Below, piece by piece: positions 7,229 to 13,239 of a DNA stretch of 16,658 nucleotides (positions are counted from its first letter, which is position 1; each line of letters starts with the position of its first letter). A program made the position numbers and the translations under genes. Source of the DNA: a bacterium (GTDB lineage Bacteria; Patescibacteriota; Minisyncoccia; Phycocordibacterales; Phycocordibacteraceae); contig JAJZRH010000002.1 of NCBI GenBank assembly GCA_021802795.1, positions 1 to 16,658 of the forward strand, written 5' to 3'. A model generated the notes under the pieces. The model was not told the DNA's origin. It saw only the letters and a list, made by a program, of their open reading frames with translations, and did not search any database.

Positions 7229-7837
7229 ATGCTACGCTTCCTGGACATCCTTTTCCCGCCGCGCTCCGCTGAGGAAATCCTGCGGGACGTTTCGCCGGAC
7301 GCCTTTCTGGGGAAAGTCTCGCCGCGGCTTGTGTCAGACACGCGCCCGGAGACCGTGGGGCTCCTGCCCTTCTCTGCGGCCTCGGTGCGCGCCGCCATAC
7401 ACGAGGCGAAGTACCACGGGAGCGAATTCGCCTTCGAGTTGCTCTCAACCGTCCTCGCCGATTACCTGCGCGAGGCCGATGACGAGTTCCGCAAGCCACT
7501 CGTCGTACCAGTGCCGCTCGGGAAAACACGGCGCAAAGAGCGCGGCTTCAATCAGGTAGAGGAAATCGCGAAGCGCGCGGCGCGAGAACTCGGCATTCCC
7601 ATTGCTGCGTCATTATTGATTCGCGTGCGCGACACGGAGTCGCAGGTCTCGCTCCCCCGCCGTGCCCGGATTGAAAACATGCGCGGCGCCTTCGGCGCCG
7701 CGCAGGAACTTGACCCCGCCCGCACCTACGTCATCATTGACGACGTCATCACCACCGGCGCAACGCTCCAAGCCGCGATTGACGCGCTCACCGCCGCGGG
7801 CGCCAAACACATCATCCCGCTCGCGTTGGCACGCTAA
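7229..7837 (+). CDS. comF: ComF family phosphoribosyltransferase-like protein, zinc finger absent
   Basis: The protein is 202 residues from ATG 7229 (MLRFLDILFPP). An in-frame ATG at 7208 would overlap the pilM start and add seven residues without family similarity, so it was not chosen. ComF proteins are needed for DNA uptake in naturally competent bacteria, probably moving single-stranded DNA in the cytosol. The type I PRT signature VIIDDVITTGAT is at 168-179, with the ComF-typical KYHG (61-64) and KERGFNQ (103-109). The N-terminal zinc finger of classical ComF is missing: the protein has no cysteine at all. The TAA lies one base from the 3' end of an opposing tRNA gene. Placement next to pilM/pilT supports a competence role, by inference. 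Confidence 0.9.
   Translation: MLRFLDILFPPRSAEEILRDVSPDAFLGKVSPRLVSDTRPETVGLLPFSAASVRAAIHEAKYHGSEFAFELLSTVLADYLREADDEFRKPLVVPVPLGKTRRKERGFNQVEEIAKRAARELGIPIAASLLIRVRDTESQVSLPRRARIENMRGAFGAAQELDPARTYVIIDDVITTGATLQAAIDALTAAGAKHIIPLALAR
7674..7703 (-). terminator. Candidate tRNA-Ser terminator inside comF
   Basis: A perfect 10-bp GC stem (7681-7690 with 7694-7703) closes on three bases. On the minus strand it reads GCGCGGCGCC-GAA-GGCGCCGCGC, followed by ATG and then TTTT (7677-7674). This is an intrinsic-terminator shape 135 nt beyond the tRNA 3' end. On the plus strand the same bases form a C(UUCG)G hairpin coding for MRGAFGAAQ of ComF. The U tract is short and offset by 3 nt, so termination may be partial, or the hairpin may be a by-product of coding. 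Confidence 0.35.
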
Positions 7838-7838
7838 A

Positions 7839-7930
7839 TGGCGGAGGGGGAGGGATTCGAACCCTCGATACGGTTTTACCCGTATAGCGAGTTAGCAACC
7901 CGCCGCACTAGGCCTCTATGCGACCCCTCC
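7839..7930 (-). tRNA. tRNA-Ser(GCU) with encoded CCA
   Basis: Read on the minus strand from 7930. The acceptor arm GGAGGGG pairs with CCCCTCC (7849-7843). The D stem is GCAT/GTGC. The anticodon stem GCGGG/CTCGC encloses loop TTGCTAA with anticodon GCT, which reads AGC/AGU serine codons. A long class II variable arm (ATACGG/CCGTAT) is typical of serine tRNAs. The T arm is GAGGG/CCCTC around TTCGAAT. Discriminator G73 is followed by an encoded CCA at 7841-7839, so no CCA addition is needed for maturation. The gene converges with comF, with one base between the comF stop codon and the CCA end. Confidence 0.97.
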
Positions 7931-7944
7931 GTGTATGAAAGCAG

Positions 7945-7953
7945 ATTATCATA
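7945..7953 (-). promoter_or_regulatory. Candidate -10 region of the tRNA-Ser promoter
   Basis: The A/T-rich block on the minus strand contains overlapping TATGAT (7953-7948) and GATAAT (7950-7945). These end about 15-17 nt before the first tRNA base, leaving a short 5' leader. The matching -35 position falls within the terminator stem upstream, where no good TTGACA match was seen. Assignment rests on the AT-rich island in GC-rich surroundings. Confidence 0.4.
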
Positions 7954-7960
7954 TTTGCCC

Positions 7961-7997
7961 AAAAAGAACCGCCGGCGCTTGGCCGGCGGTTCTTTTC
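7961..7997. terminator. Bidirectional intrinsic terminator
   Basis: A perfect 15-bp stem (7962-7976 with 7982-7996) around the loop GCTTG is flanked by A5 on the left and T4 on the right, so it can terminate in both directions. On the minus strand it lies about 20 nt after the stop of the DUF378 gene and ends in TTTTT. On the plus strand it would stop comF transcripts after they pass antisense through the tRNA gene. A smaller CCCGC/GCGGG hairpin (7997-8009) abuts it on the DUF378 side. Confidence 0.85.
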
Positions 7998-8015
7998 CCG
8001 CAAAGCGGGACTAGA

Positions 8016-8246
8016 TCACATCCCCGACGGATTGCAGACGCGGCATTCTTTCTTATGCGAGAACATGAGCATAAGCGCCGAGAGGCCGACAAGCAGGTAG
8101 ACGATATTCTCCACGACCGGCCACTGGCCGACGAGGAGATTCACGACATTCCAGTTGCCGCCCATCCAGCTGCCGAGCGCGACGAGGCCCCAGTTGAGGC
8201 CGCCGACGACGACGAGGATAAACTCTATCTTGTGCATTCCTTTCAT
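8016..8246 (-). CDS. DUF378 family small membrane protein
   Basis: The 76-residue protein has two membrane segments (about 8-28 and 46-63). The DUF378 signature is visible: F-I-L-V-V-V-G-G-L-N-W-G-L at 9-21, plus the Y-L-L-V-G-L-S-A-L run at 50-58. Function of the family is unknown; it is widespread in CPR genomes and in Firmicutes (YuzA-like). The cytosolic or external tail carries Cys68-x2-Cys71 (KKECRVCNPSGM), a possible metal or redox site. Two ATGs are possible (8246 or 8237) and neither has a good SD; the longer is reported. The 110-bp gap to the cupredoxin stop means it may be a separate unit or a distal member of the copper operon. Confidence 0.88.
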   Translation of the reverse strand: MKGMHKIEFILVVVGGLNWGLVALGSWMGGNWNVVNLLVGQWPVVENIVYLLVGLSALMLMFSHKKECRVCNPSGM

Positions 8247-8334
8247 GCAGGTTGTTGAGAGTGGTTAAAGCGGGGGTGGTGGTCCGCTACGGTAAGTATG
8301 ACTCTTTTCGGGACGGTTGGGAGACCCCCTGTGC

Positions 8335-8353
8335 AAAACCGCGCTCTCTGCGC
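8335..8353 (-). terminator. Weak candidate terminator after the copper operon
   Basis: Just after the cupredoxin stop, the minus strand reads GCGC-AGAGA-GCGC (8353-8341), then GG and TTTT (8338-8335). The stem is only 4 bp, so efficiency is doubtful and read-through into the DUF378 gene is possible. The rest of the 8247-8356 gap holds no clear promoter; a poor match CATACT near 8297-8302 is all I see. Confidence 0.25.
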
Positions 8354-8356
8354 AAA

Positions 8357-8752
8357 TCACTGGAATTTTATCTGGAAGTTATACATCCCCATGCCGCACA
8401 ATCCCTGGAGCGTGCCTTGCGCCTGCTCCGCGCTTATCTCAATGTCCTCGGTCCCGGAGGGCTGAAGTATTTTTTGGTACGAAAGCTTCGGAATGACCAC
8501 GCTCGCCGAACAGTCGAACGTCCCGTCCGTACTCACGCGAAGCACCGTGGGGATGCCGGCTTTTGCCGCCACTACGCGCGGCGAATACCCGCCCTTCGCA
8601 GTGATGTCGATGAACTGTTTCCCGTCCACGATGGCCGCCGTCGGCGCCGCGGCGCCCGGATCTTCCGCGGAAGGCTTGAGAGACGCGAACCAGAACGCCC
8701 ACCCGATAAGAACGGCGCTGACGGCGAGCGAGATGATGAGGCGGGTGTTCAT
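8357..8752 (-). CDS. Membrane-anchored cupredoxin-domain protein
   Basis: Starting at ATG 8752 (MNTRLIISLA), one base after the upstream gene's TAG, gives 131 residues. An upstream in-frame ATG at 8800 would run 49 nt into the preceding gene and is rejected. A signal-anchor segment covers about 5-24 and a short Ala/Pro linker follows. The rest resembles the cupredoxin_1 fold seen with copper exporters: GGYSPRVVAAKAGIPTVLRV (54-73), FDCSASVVIP (79-88) and a C-terminal GLCGMGMYNF (117-126). Likely copper ligands are Cys81, Cys119, Met121 and/or Met123; the histidines of classical blue copper sites are absent. It is the last gene of the csoR-copA operon, so an extracytoplasmic Cu(I)-binding or handover role is inferred. 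Confidence 0.8.
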   Translation of the reverse strand: MNTRLIISLAVSAVLIGWAFWFASLKPSAEDPGAAAPTAAIVDGKQFIDITAKGGYSPRVVAAKAGIPTVLRVSTDGTFDCSASVVIPKLSYQKILQPSGTEDIEISAEQAQGTLQGLCGMGMYNFQIKFQ

Positions 8753-8753
8753 A

Positions 8754-9773
8754 CTAGAAGTTGAAGAGCGGATCGATGATGCCCGCCATGGCAAGCGCAT
8801 TTGCGAGATTCAGGAGCGCGAGCGAGATGACGACGATGCCTGCGGTCTTGAAGAAGATCCCCTTCCACGGCTTGTGCGCAACGTTGAGCGAACCGAACGA
8901 AAGGAGCGCGAGCACGGGGAGCGTGCCGAGCGCGAAGATGAACATCGTGAGCGCGCCCTGCATGAAATTGCCGGTGGAGAGCGCGTAGAGCTGCATGGAC
9001 TGCGTAAATCCGCACGGCAGAAAGAACGTCCCGACGCCGATAAGGAGCGGCGCGAAATAATGATCGCGGTTCCCTCCGCGCACAATGAACTTTGAGAAGC
9101 CGACGGGCATCGTGAGCTGGAGCCGCTTCGTGACATGGAACACGTCAAGCAGGTTCACGCCGAGGATGAGCATAACGAGCGCAACGAAGATGCCGAGGAC
9201 GACGTTCGCGGTGAGACTGAGGTGGAACGAATTCCCCAGCACGCCGACCAGGCCGCCAAGCAGGAAGAAACCGCCAAGCCTGCCGGCATGAAAGAGCGAG
9301 ACCGTCCGCCATGTCGCGCCCTCTTTCGCCGATTCCGCCGAGAGCGAGAGCACAAGTCCCCCGACGATGGCGAGACAGGACGAGACCGAAGCGATGAGAC
9401 CGATGAGGAGCGCGGTTCCGTAACTGACCGAAGAACCCGTGATGAGCGAGGTCAGCCCCAGCTTCTGCAGGAGCAGGAAGCCCGCGATGAGCGCGAGAGC
9501 GATCGGGACGGCGTAGATGAAGTCGCCCCATGCCGCCCTCGGCGCGCCGAGCTCCGCCGAGAGCTCGTACCCGTGCTGGCGTATCAACTCCGAAAGTTCC
9601 GCGGCGATCTCCTCCGGCGTACCGCTGAACTCCCCCGTCACCGTAACGCGCTCCTCGGCGAGCGACGCCTGCGCGCTTTCTACGTGCGGGAGTTCAGTGA
9701 ACGATTCTTCAATAAGCACCGTGCATGCCTTGCAATGCATGCCGTTTACGCGGAATTGGTGCGTCGTTTTCAT
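8754..9773 (-). CDS. HMA domain fused to TauE/SafE (DsbD-like) membrane protein
   Basis: This 339-residue fusion starts with a heavy-metal-associated domain (about 3-75; GMHCKAC at 11-17, copper-binding Cys14 and Cys17). A six-helix-type membrane domain of the sulfite-exporter TauE/SafE or DsbD_2/CcdA-like group follows, from about 84 to 335. Conserved cysteines sit in membrane segments: Cys133 in SVSSCLAIVGGL and Cys254 in FFLPCGFTQSMQ, positions reminiscent of the CcdA/DsbD redox pair. The start overlaps the copA stop by ATGA, so the two are translationally coupled. Relatives are usually annotated 'sulfite exporter', but the HMA domain and operon point to copper or to electron supply for a copper protein. 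In related CPR proteins, as I recall, a cupredoxin domain may be fused at the C-terminus; here it is the next gene. Confidence 0.85.
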   Translation of the reverse strand: MKTTHQFRVNGMHCKACTVLIEESFTELPHVESAQASLAEERVTVTGEFSGTPEEIAAELSELIRQHGYELSAELGAPRAAWGDFIYAVPIALALIAGFLLLQKLGLTSLITGSSVSYGTALLIGLIASVSSCLAIVGGLVLSLSAESAKEGATWRTVSLFHAGRLGGFFLLGGLVGVLGNSFHLSLTANVVLGIFVALVMLILGVNLLDVFHVTKRLQLTMPVGFSKFIVRGGNRDHYFAPLLIGVGTFFLPCGFTQSMQLYALSTGNFMQGALTMFIFALGTLPVLALLSFGSLNVAHKPWKGIFFKTAGIVVISLALLNLANALAMAGIIDPLFNF

Positions 9774-12064
9774 ATGGTTTTGGTTTTAAGGCGGAGCGAA
9801 TTCCCCACGACCGACACGCTCGAAAGCGCCATCGCGGCGCCCGCGAACACCGGAGAGAGGAGCCAGCCGAACACCGGATAGAAGAGGCCGCTCGCAAGCG
9901 GAATGCCGATGATGTTGTACGCGAACGCCCAGAAGAGATTCTGCTTGATGCCGCGCATTGTGAGCTTGGACAGGCGTATCGCTTTCACCAATTTCGAGAT
10001 ATCGCCGTGAAGGAGCGTGATGCCGGCCGACTCGATGGCGACGTCGGTCCCGGTCGCCATGGCGATGCCGACGTCCGCCTGCGCGAGCGCGGGAGCGTCG
10101 TTGATGCCGTCGCCCGCCATCGCAACGATCTCACCCTGCGCCTGAAGTTCTTTTATCTTGTTCAATTTGCCTTCCGGCAGTACTTCGGCGACCACGTCGT
10201 CTATGCCGACCTGCCGCGCGATGTACCCGGCGGTATTCGCATCGTCGCCGGTGAGCATCACCACTTTGATGCCGAGCGCGTGCAGGTCCCGCACCGCCTT
10301 TACTGCGTCGGGCTTCACCGCATCGGCGATCATCACGACCGCAAGCACCTTCCCCTCCGCGGCAAGAACGACCGGCGTCTTCCCTTCCTTCGTCTCGTTC
10401 TCCAATGTGGAAGCTTCGCTTCCACGTTGTTCACCAGCGACGGCGCGCGGATTCCCGGCGAAATATTCGATACCGTTTACTCTGCCGGAGATGCCCTTCC
10501 CTTTCAGCATTTCAAATTGCTCGACCGGTAAAACAGCAATGTGTCTCTCTTTCGCGTACTCCGTAATAGCGTGCGCAATGGGGTGCTCCGATTTATTTTC
10601 AAGCGAAGCGAGAACGGCGACGATTTCATCATCGCTCTTGTCCGAGAGGTTCCGGATCGAGGTAAGTTCCGGTTTCCCGCGCGTTATCGTGCCGGTCTTA
10701 TCCACCACGACCACGCCTACTTTATGCAACTTCTCCAAAGTCGCCGCATCTTTGATGAGAATCCCTTCTTTCGCCCCCTTGCCCACGCCGACGATGATGG
10801 CGGTCGGGGTCGCAAGGCCGAGCGCGCACGGGCAGGCGATGACGAGCACACCCACGAATGAAACGAGGCCAAAGGAGAGCGCTTGCGCGAACCCGAGCGG
10901 TCCCGCGCCGATGAGGAGCCAGAGCCCGAGCGAGAGGAAGGCGATGACAAGCACCGCCGGCACGAATATGCTCGATATCTTGTCCGCGAGCGCCTGGATG
11001 GGCGCGCGGCTTCCCTGAGCCTCGGCAACCATCCTGATGATATGCGCAAGCATCGTCTCGGCGCCGACTTTCGTCGCCTTGAATGTGAACGAGCCGCTCG
11101 TGTTCAGCGTCCCCGCAACGACGGAATCCCCGGCGGCCTTCCGTATCGGCATTGGCTCTCCGGTCACCATGGACTCGTCCACGTAGGAAGAACCGTCGGT
11201 TATGACGCCGTCGACGGGGATCTTTCCGGCCGGTTTTACGATGATGAGATCTCCGTGCACCACTTCCGCGACCGGCAACTCCGTTTCCTTCCCGTCGCGG
11301 ATGACGAGCGCGGTCTTCGCCTGAAGCGTGAGCAGTTTTTCTATCGCATCGCCGGTCTTTATCTTCGCTCGCGCTTCCAGATATTTACCGAGCGTGATGA
11401 ATGTAATGACGATGATGGTGACGTCGTAATAGGTCGCGTCCACGTTGATGAATGCCCTGAGCGATCCGCCGAATATCGATACGGCGAGGCTGTAGAGATA
11501 TGCGGCCAGGGTGCCGAGCCCGACGAGCGTATCCATATTTGCCGCGCCGTGGCGCAGGAAGCGGTACAAGCCGACGAGATACGGCTTTCCCACGACAACG
11601 ATCACGTACGTCGCCATGAGCGGGAGCGCAAAATCGAAGAATCCCTGCACTGCGGGCGGCATCTCCGGCAGGACGCCGAACTGCGCAAGGATGTCCCACG
11701 CCATAGCGAATACGCTTACGGCCGCAAGAGGGGCGGCGGAGACGAGTTGCCCGCGCATGGAGGAGAGCTCGGCGAGCTTCTCGCCTTTGGATTCCGCGAG
11801 ACCGAGGTGCGCGGCGTGTTCGCTCTCCGACATGCCCATATCAGCCGCGCTCGGTTGGTTTGCGAGCGAATACCCGAGCGGTTCTATCTTTTTCGAAAGG
11901 CGGTGCGGGTTCGTTTTTGCTTCGTCGTATGAGATCTTCGCCGTCTCGGTCCCGGGATTCACTTCTATCGCGTGGACTCCCTCTTCTTTCCGAAGCGATT
12001 TCTCTATGATGTTCGCGCAGGATGCGCAGTGCATGCCTCGCACGGGATACGTTTGCGTCGCCAT
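9770..12064 (-). CDS. copA: Copper-exporting P1B-type ATPase CopA
   Basis: The 764-residue protein pumps Cu(I) out of the cytoplasm. An N-terminal HMA domain has GMHCASC (10-16). A linker rich in Met/His (M76, M78, H83, H86) precedes the membrane domain. Diagnostic motifs are: actuator TGE (301-303); intramembrane CPC (411-413), which with Y717-N718 and M745/S748-S749 fits the Cu(I) subclass; phosphorylation site DKTGT (455-459, Asp455); SEHP (492-495); TGDD (605-608); hinge GDGINDAP (651-658). Length and motif order are complete. The ATG is one base after the csoR stop, and the stop overlaps the next gene, so expression follows CsoR control. Cu(I) is much more likely than Cd/Zn given CPC and the CsoR partner. 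Confidence 0.96.
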   Translation of the reverse strand: MATQTYPVRGMHCASCANIIEKSLRKEEGVHAIEVNPGTETAKISYDEAKTNPHRLSKKIEPLGYSLANQPSAADMGMSESEHAAHLGLAESKGEKLAELSSMRGQLVSAAPLAAVSVFAMAWDILAQFGVLPEMPPAVQGFFDFALPLMATYVIVVVGKPYLVGLYRFLRHGAANMDTLVGLGTLAAYLYSLAVSIFGGSLRAFINVDATYYDVTIIVITFITLGKYLEARAKIKTGDAIEKLLTLQAKTALVIRDGKETELPVAEVVHGDLIIVKPAGKIPVDGVITDGSSYVDESMVTGEPMPIRKAAGDSVVAGTLNTSGSFTFKATKVGAETMLAHIIRMVAEAQGSRAPIQALADKISSIFVPAVLVIAFLSLGLWLLIGAGPLGFAQALSFGLVSFVGVLVIACPCALGLATPTAIIVGVGKGAKEGILIKDAATLEKLHKVGVVVVDKTGTITRGKPELTSIRNLSDKSDDEIVAVLASLENKSEHPIAHAITEYAKERHIAVLPVEQFEMLKGKGISGRVNGIEYFAGNPRAVAGEQRGSEASTLENETKEGKTPVVLAAEGKVLAVVMIADAVKPDAVKAVRDLHALGIKVVMLTGDDANTAGYIARQVGIDDVVAEVLPEGKLNKIKELQAQGEIVAMAGDGINDAPALAQADVGIAMATGTDVAIESAGITLLHGDISKLVKAIRLSKLTMRGIKQNLFWAFAYNIIGIPLASGLFYPVFGWLLSPVFAGAAMALSSVSVVGNSLRLKTKTI

Positions 12065-12065
12065 G

Positions 12066-12341
12066 TTATTTGCGCTTTAGCTTATAGACCTTGAGAACCT
12101 CGCGCACGGCTTTCGCCGTCTGCCCGGAGGTCATCTGTTTATGCACGCAGCTCTGCAAATGGTTCTCGAGCAGCAGATCCTCCGCGTTCGAAAGCCCCTG
12201 CTTCACCGCCGAGGTCTGCGCGATGATGTCGATGCAGTACGCATCTTTCTCGAGCATCATGATGAGGCCGCGTACCTGTCCTTCAATGATCTTCAGCCGC
12301 CGCACCAGCTTCTTCTTGTCCGAGTCGGAAGTATGCTTCAT
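12066..12341 (-). CDS. csoR: Copper-sensing repressor CsoR
   Basis: The 91-residue all-helical repressor belongs to the CsoR/RcnR (DUF156) family. The Cu(I) ligand set is intact and even numbered as in the Mycobacterium tuberculosis protein: Cys36, His61, Cys65, with second-shell Tyr35 and Glu81. The conserved RRLKIIEGQVRGL (14-26) forms the DNA-facing basic region. Apo-CsoR tetramers bind GC-tract palindromes and leave when Cu(I) binds; such a palindrome lies directly upstream. The ATG is the only possible start that keeps the first helix and is 7 nt from a TATACT box, so the mRNA is probably leaderless. It is the first gene of the copper operon and therefore autoregulated. Confidence 0.95.
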   Translation of the reverse strand: MKHTSDSDKKKLVRRLKIIEGQVRGLIMMLEKDAYCIDIIAQTSAVKQGLSNAEDLLLENHLQSCVHKQMTSGQTAKAVREVLKVYKLKRK

Positions 12342-12346
12342 ACGCA

Positions 12347-12374
12347 GCAGTATACCCCCCGGGGGGTATACTGC
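12347..12374. promoter_or_regulatory. CsoR operator: perfect 28-bp palindrome
   Basis: The half-site GCAGTATACCCCCC is followed at once by its exact reverse complement, with the centre between 12360 and 12361. It has the TATACC(C)n-(G)nGGTATA layout of known CsoR operators. Its position, ending 6 nt before the csoR start codon and covering the -10 and the whole promoter spacer, fits repression by steric block. Being GC-rich and loopless it is better explained as a protein-binding site than as a terminator; no T tract follows on either strand. Confidence 0.9.
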
Positions 12375-12376
12375 AA
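12349..12376 (-). promoter_or_regulatory. csoR-copA operon promoter, leaderless
   Basis: On the minus strand a -35-like TTGCAG (12376-12371) is followed by a 16-bp spacer and a -10 TATACT (12354-12349). A further 7 nt leads straight to the csoR ATG (12341). The predicted start site coincides with the initiation codon. The -35 matches only the TTG core of the consensus. The spacer is the CsoR operator itself, so repression and promoter geometry are mutually consistent. Confidence 0.7.
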
Positions 12377-12389
12377 CCGTTATCCCCGC

Positions 12390-12563
12390 CTAGAGCGCGC
12401 CGGTCGCCTTGGCAAGTTTGAATCCCAGGTAAATGCCGAGGAGTCCGCCGACGGCGCCGCAGAGAGACGCGGCCATGAAATCGCCGTTCCAGAGATACGG
12501 CACGGAACTCCCGATGCCCGAGCCGACGAACATCCCGCCCCAGATGAGCGCTTTCCCGCTCAT
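12390..12563 (-). CDS. 57-residue glycine-rich membrane protein coupled to the ABC exporter
   Basis: The ATG at 12563 overlaps the stop of the ABC ATPase gene (ATGA), which strongly supports a translated gene. The product starts MSGKALIWGGMFVGSGIGSS and contains two short hydrophobic segments (about 6-24 and 31-50). Small-residue patterns such as GGMFVGSGIGSS and CGAVGGLLGIYLGF resemble glycine zippers that pack membrane helices. One cysteine lies at about 35. I recognise no named family. Its constant partner here is the MacB-type transporter, so a small accessory or stabilising subunit is a fair guess, but function is unknown. The stop lies 15 bp from the CsoR operator, with no terminator in between. 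Confidence 0.78.
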   Translation of the reverse strand: MSGKALIWGGMFVGSGIGSSVPYLWNGDFMAASLCGAVGGLLGIYLGFKLAKATGAL

Positions 12564-13234
12564 GGTCGGATGTCAGAAACGATCTTTCCGTCGTCTATCT
12601 TGATGATGCGCTCGGCGAATTGCGCGAACTCTTCTTCGTGCGTCACCATGATGATGGTTTGTCCGCCCGTATGGAGCTCCTTGAAAATATCCATCACGGT
12701 CGCGGAGGACTCCTTATCCAAGTTCGCGGTCGGCTCGTCCGCGAACAGCACGCTCGGCGTGTGCGCGATGGCGCGGCTGATGGAAACGCGCTGTTGTTCG
12801 CCGCCGGAAAGCTGGCTCGGAAGATTATTAAGGCGATTCCCCAGCCCGACGCGCGCGAGCGCGGCTTCCGCTTTCGCTTCCGCCGCTTCGCCCGAGATGC
12901 CCTGCATGAGGAGCGGGAGAGCGATATTCTCGCGCGCGGTGAGTTCCGGCAGAAGCGCATAATCCTGGAAGACGTAGCCGAATTCGGCGAGGCGGAAGAA
13001 CATCTTCTCGCGCTCGCTCATTGCGAGCGCTTCCTTGCCGTTGATGCGTATCTCGCCGCCCGTCGGTTCATCGAGGAGGGACATCTGGTACAGGAGCGTG
13101 CTCTTCCCCGCCCCGGAACGCCCCATGATGGCGATGAATTCTCCCTGGGCGACAGAGAGATCGATGCCTTTCAGCACCCGGGTTTCGACCGGTCCGTCCT
13201 TGAATGTCTTGGTGAGATTTTTTACTTCGATCAT
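12560..13234 (-). CDS. MacB/LolD-type ABC transporter ATP-binding protein
   Basis: The 224-residue soluble nucleotide-binding subunit has all catalytic elements: Walker A GRSGAGKST (38-46), Q-loop Gln90 (GYVFQDYALLPELT), signature LSGGEQQR (142-149), Walker B VLFADEP (162-168) with catalytic Glu167, D-loop NLDKE (171-175) and switch His199. Sequence style and partner genes place it in the MacB/LolD/FtsE-like type VII ABC group. These act by mechanotransmission, with substrate handled outside the membrane, rather than by passage through a channel. It starts 5 nt after the permease stop and overlaps the following 57-residue gene. The substrate cannot be read from the sequence; antimicrobial peptides, lipids or lipoproteins are the usual options. 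Confidence 0.94.
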   Translation of the reverse strand: MIEVKNLTKTFKDGPVETRVLKGIDLSVAQGEFIAIMGRSGAGKSTLLYQMSLLDEPTGGEIRINGKEALAMSEREKMFFRLAEFGYVFQDYALLPELTARENIALPLLMQGISGEAAEAKAEAALARVGLGNRLNNLPSQLSGGEQQRVSISRAIAHTPSVLFADEPTANLDKESSATVMDIFKELHTGGQTIIMVTHEEEFAQFAERIIKIDDGKIVSDIRP

Positions 13235-13239
13235 ACGTA

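Noticed and set aside
7841..7895. Frame giving a RGRDSNPRYGF-like peptide after comF
   Set aside because: This is the well-known false translation of the antisense of a tRNA T arm (GGATTCGAACCC). The region is the tRNA-Ser gene.
8247..8356. Possible riboswitch, small RNA or clear promoter in the gap before the DUF378 gene
   Set aside because: Only short imperfect repeats (for example GGG-AGA-CCC) and a poor CATACT were seen; no known riboswitch core could be recognised.
8753..8800. Upstream start for the cupredoxin gene (ATG at 8800)
   Set aside because: It would overlap the HMA-TauE gene by almost 50 nt and add a basic, non-signal-like stretch before the real membrane anchor at MNTRLIISLA.
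12347..12374. GC-rich palindrome as an intrinsic terminator of the exporter operon
   Set aside because: It has no loop and no T tract on either strand, and matches CsoR operator layout directly in front of csoR.
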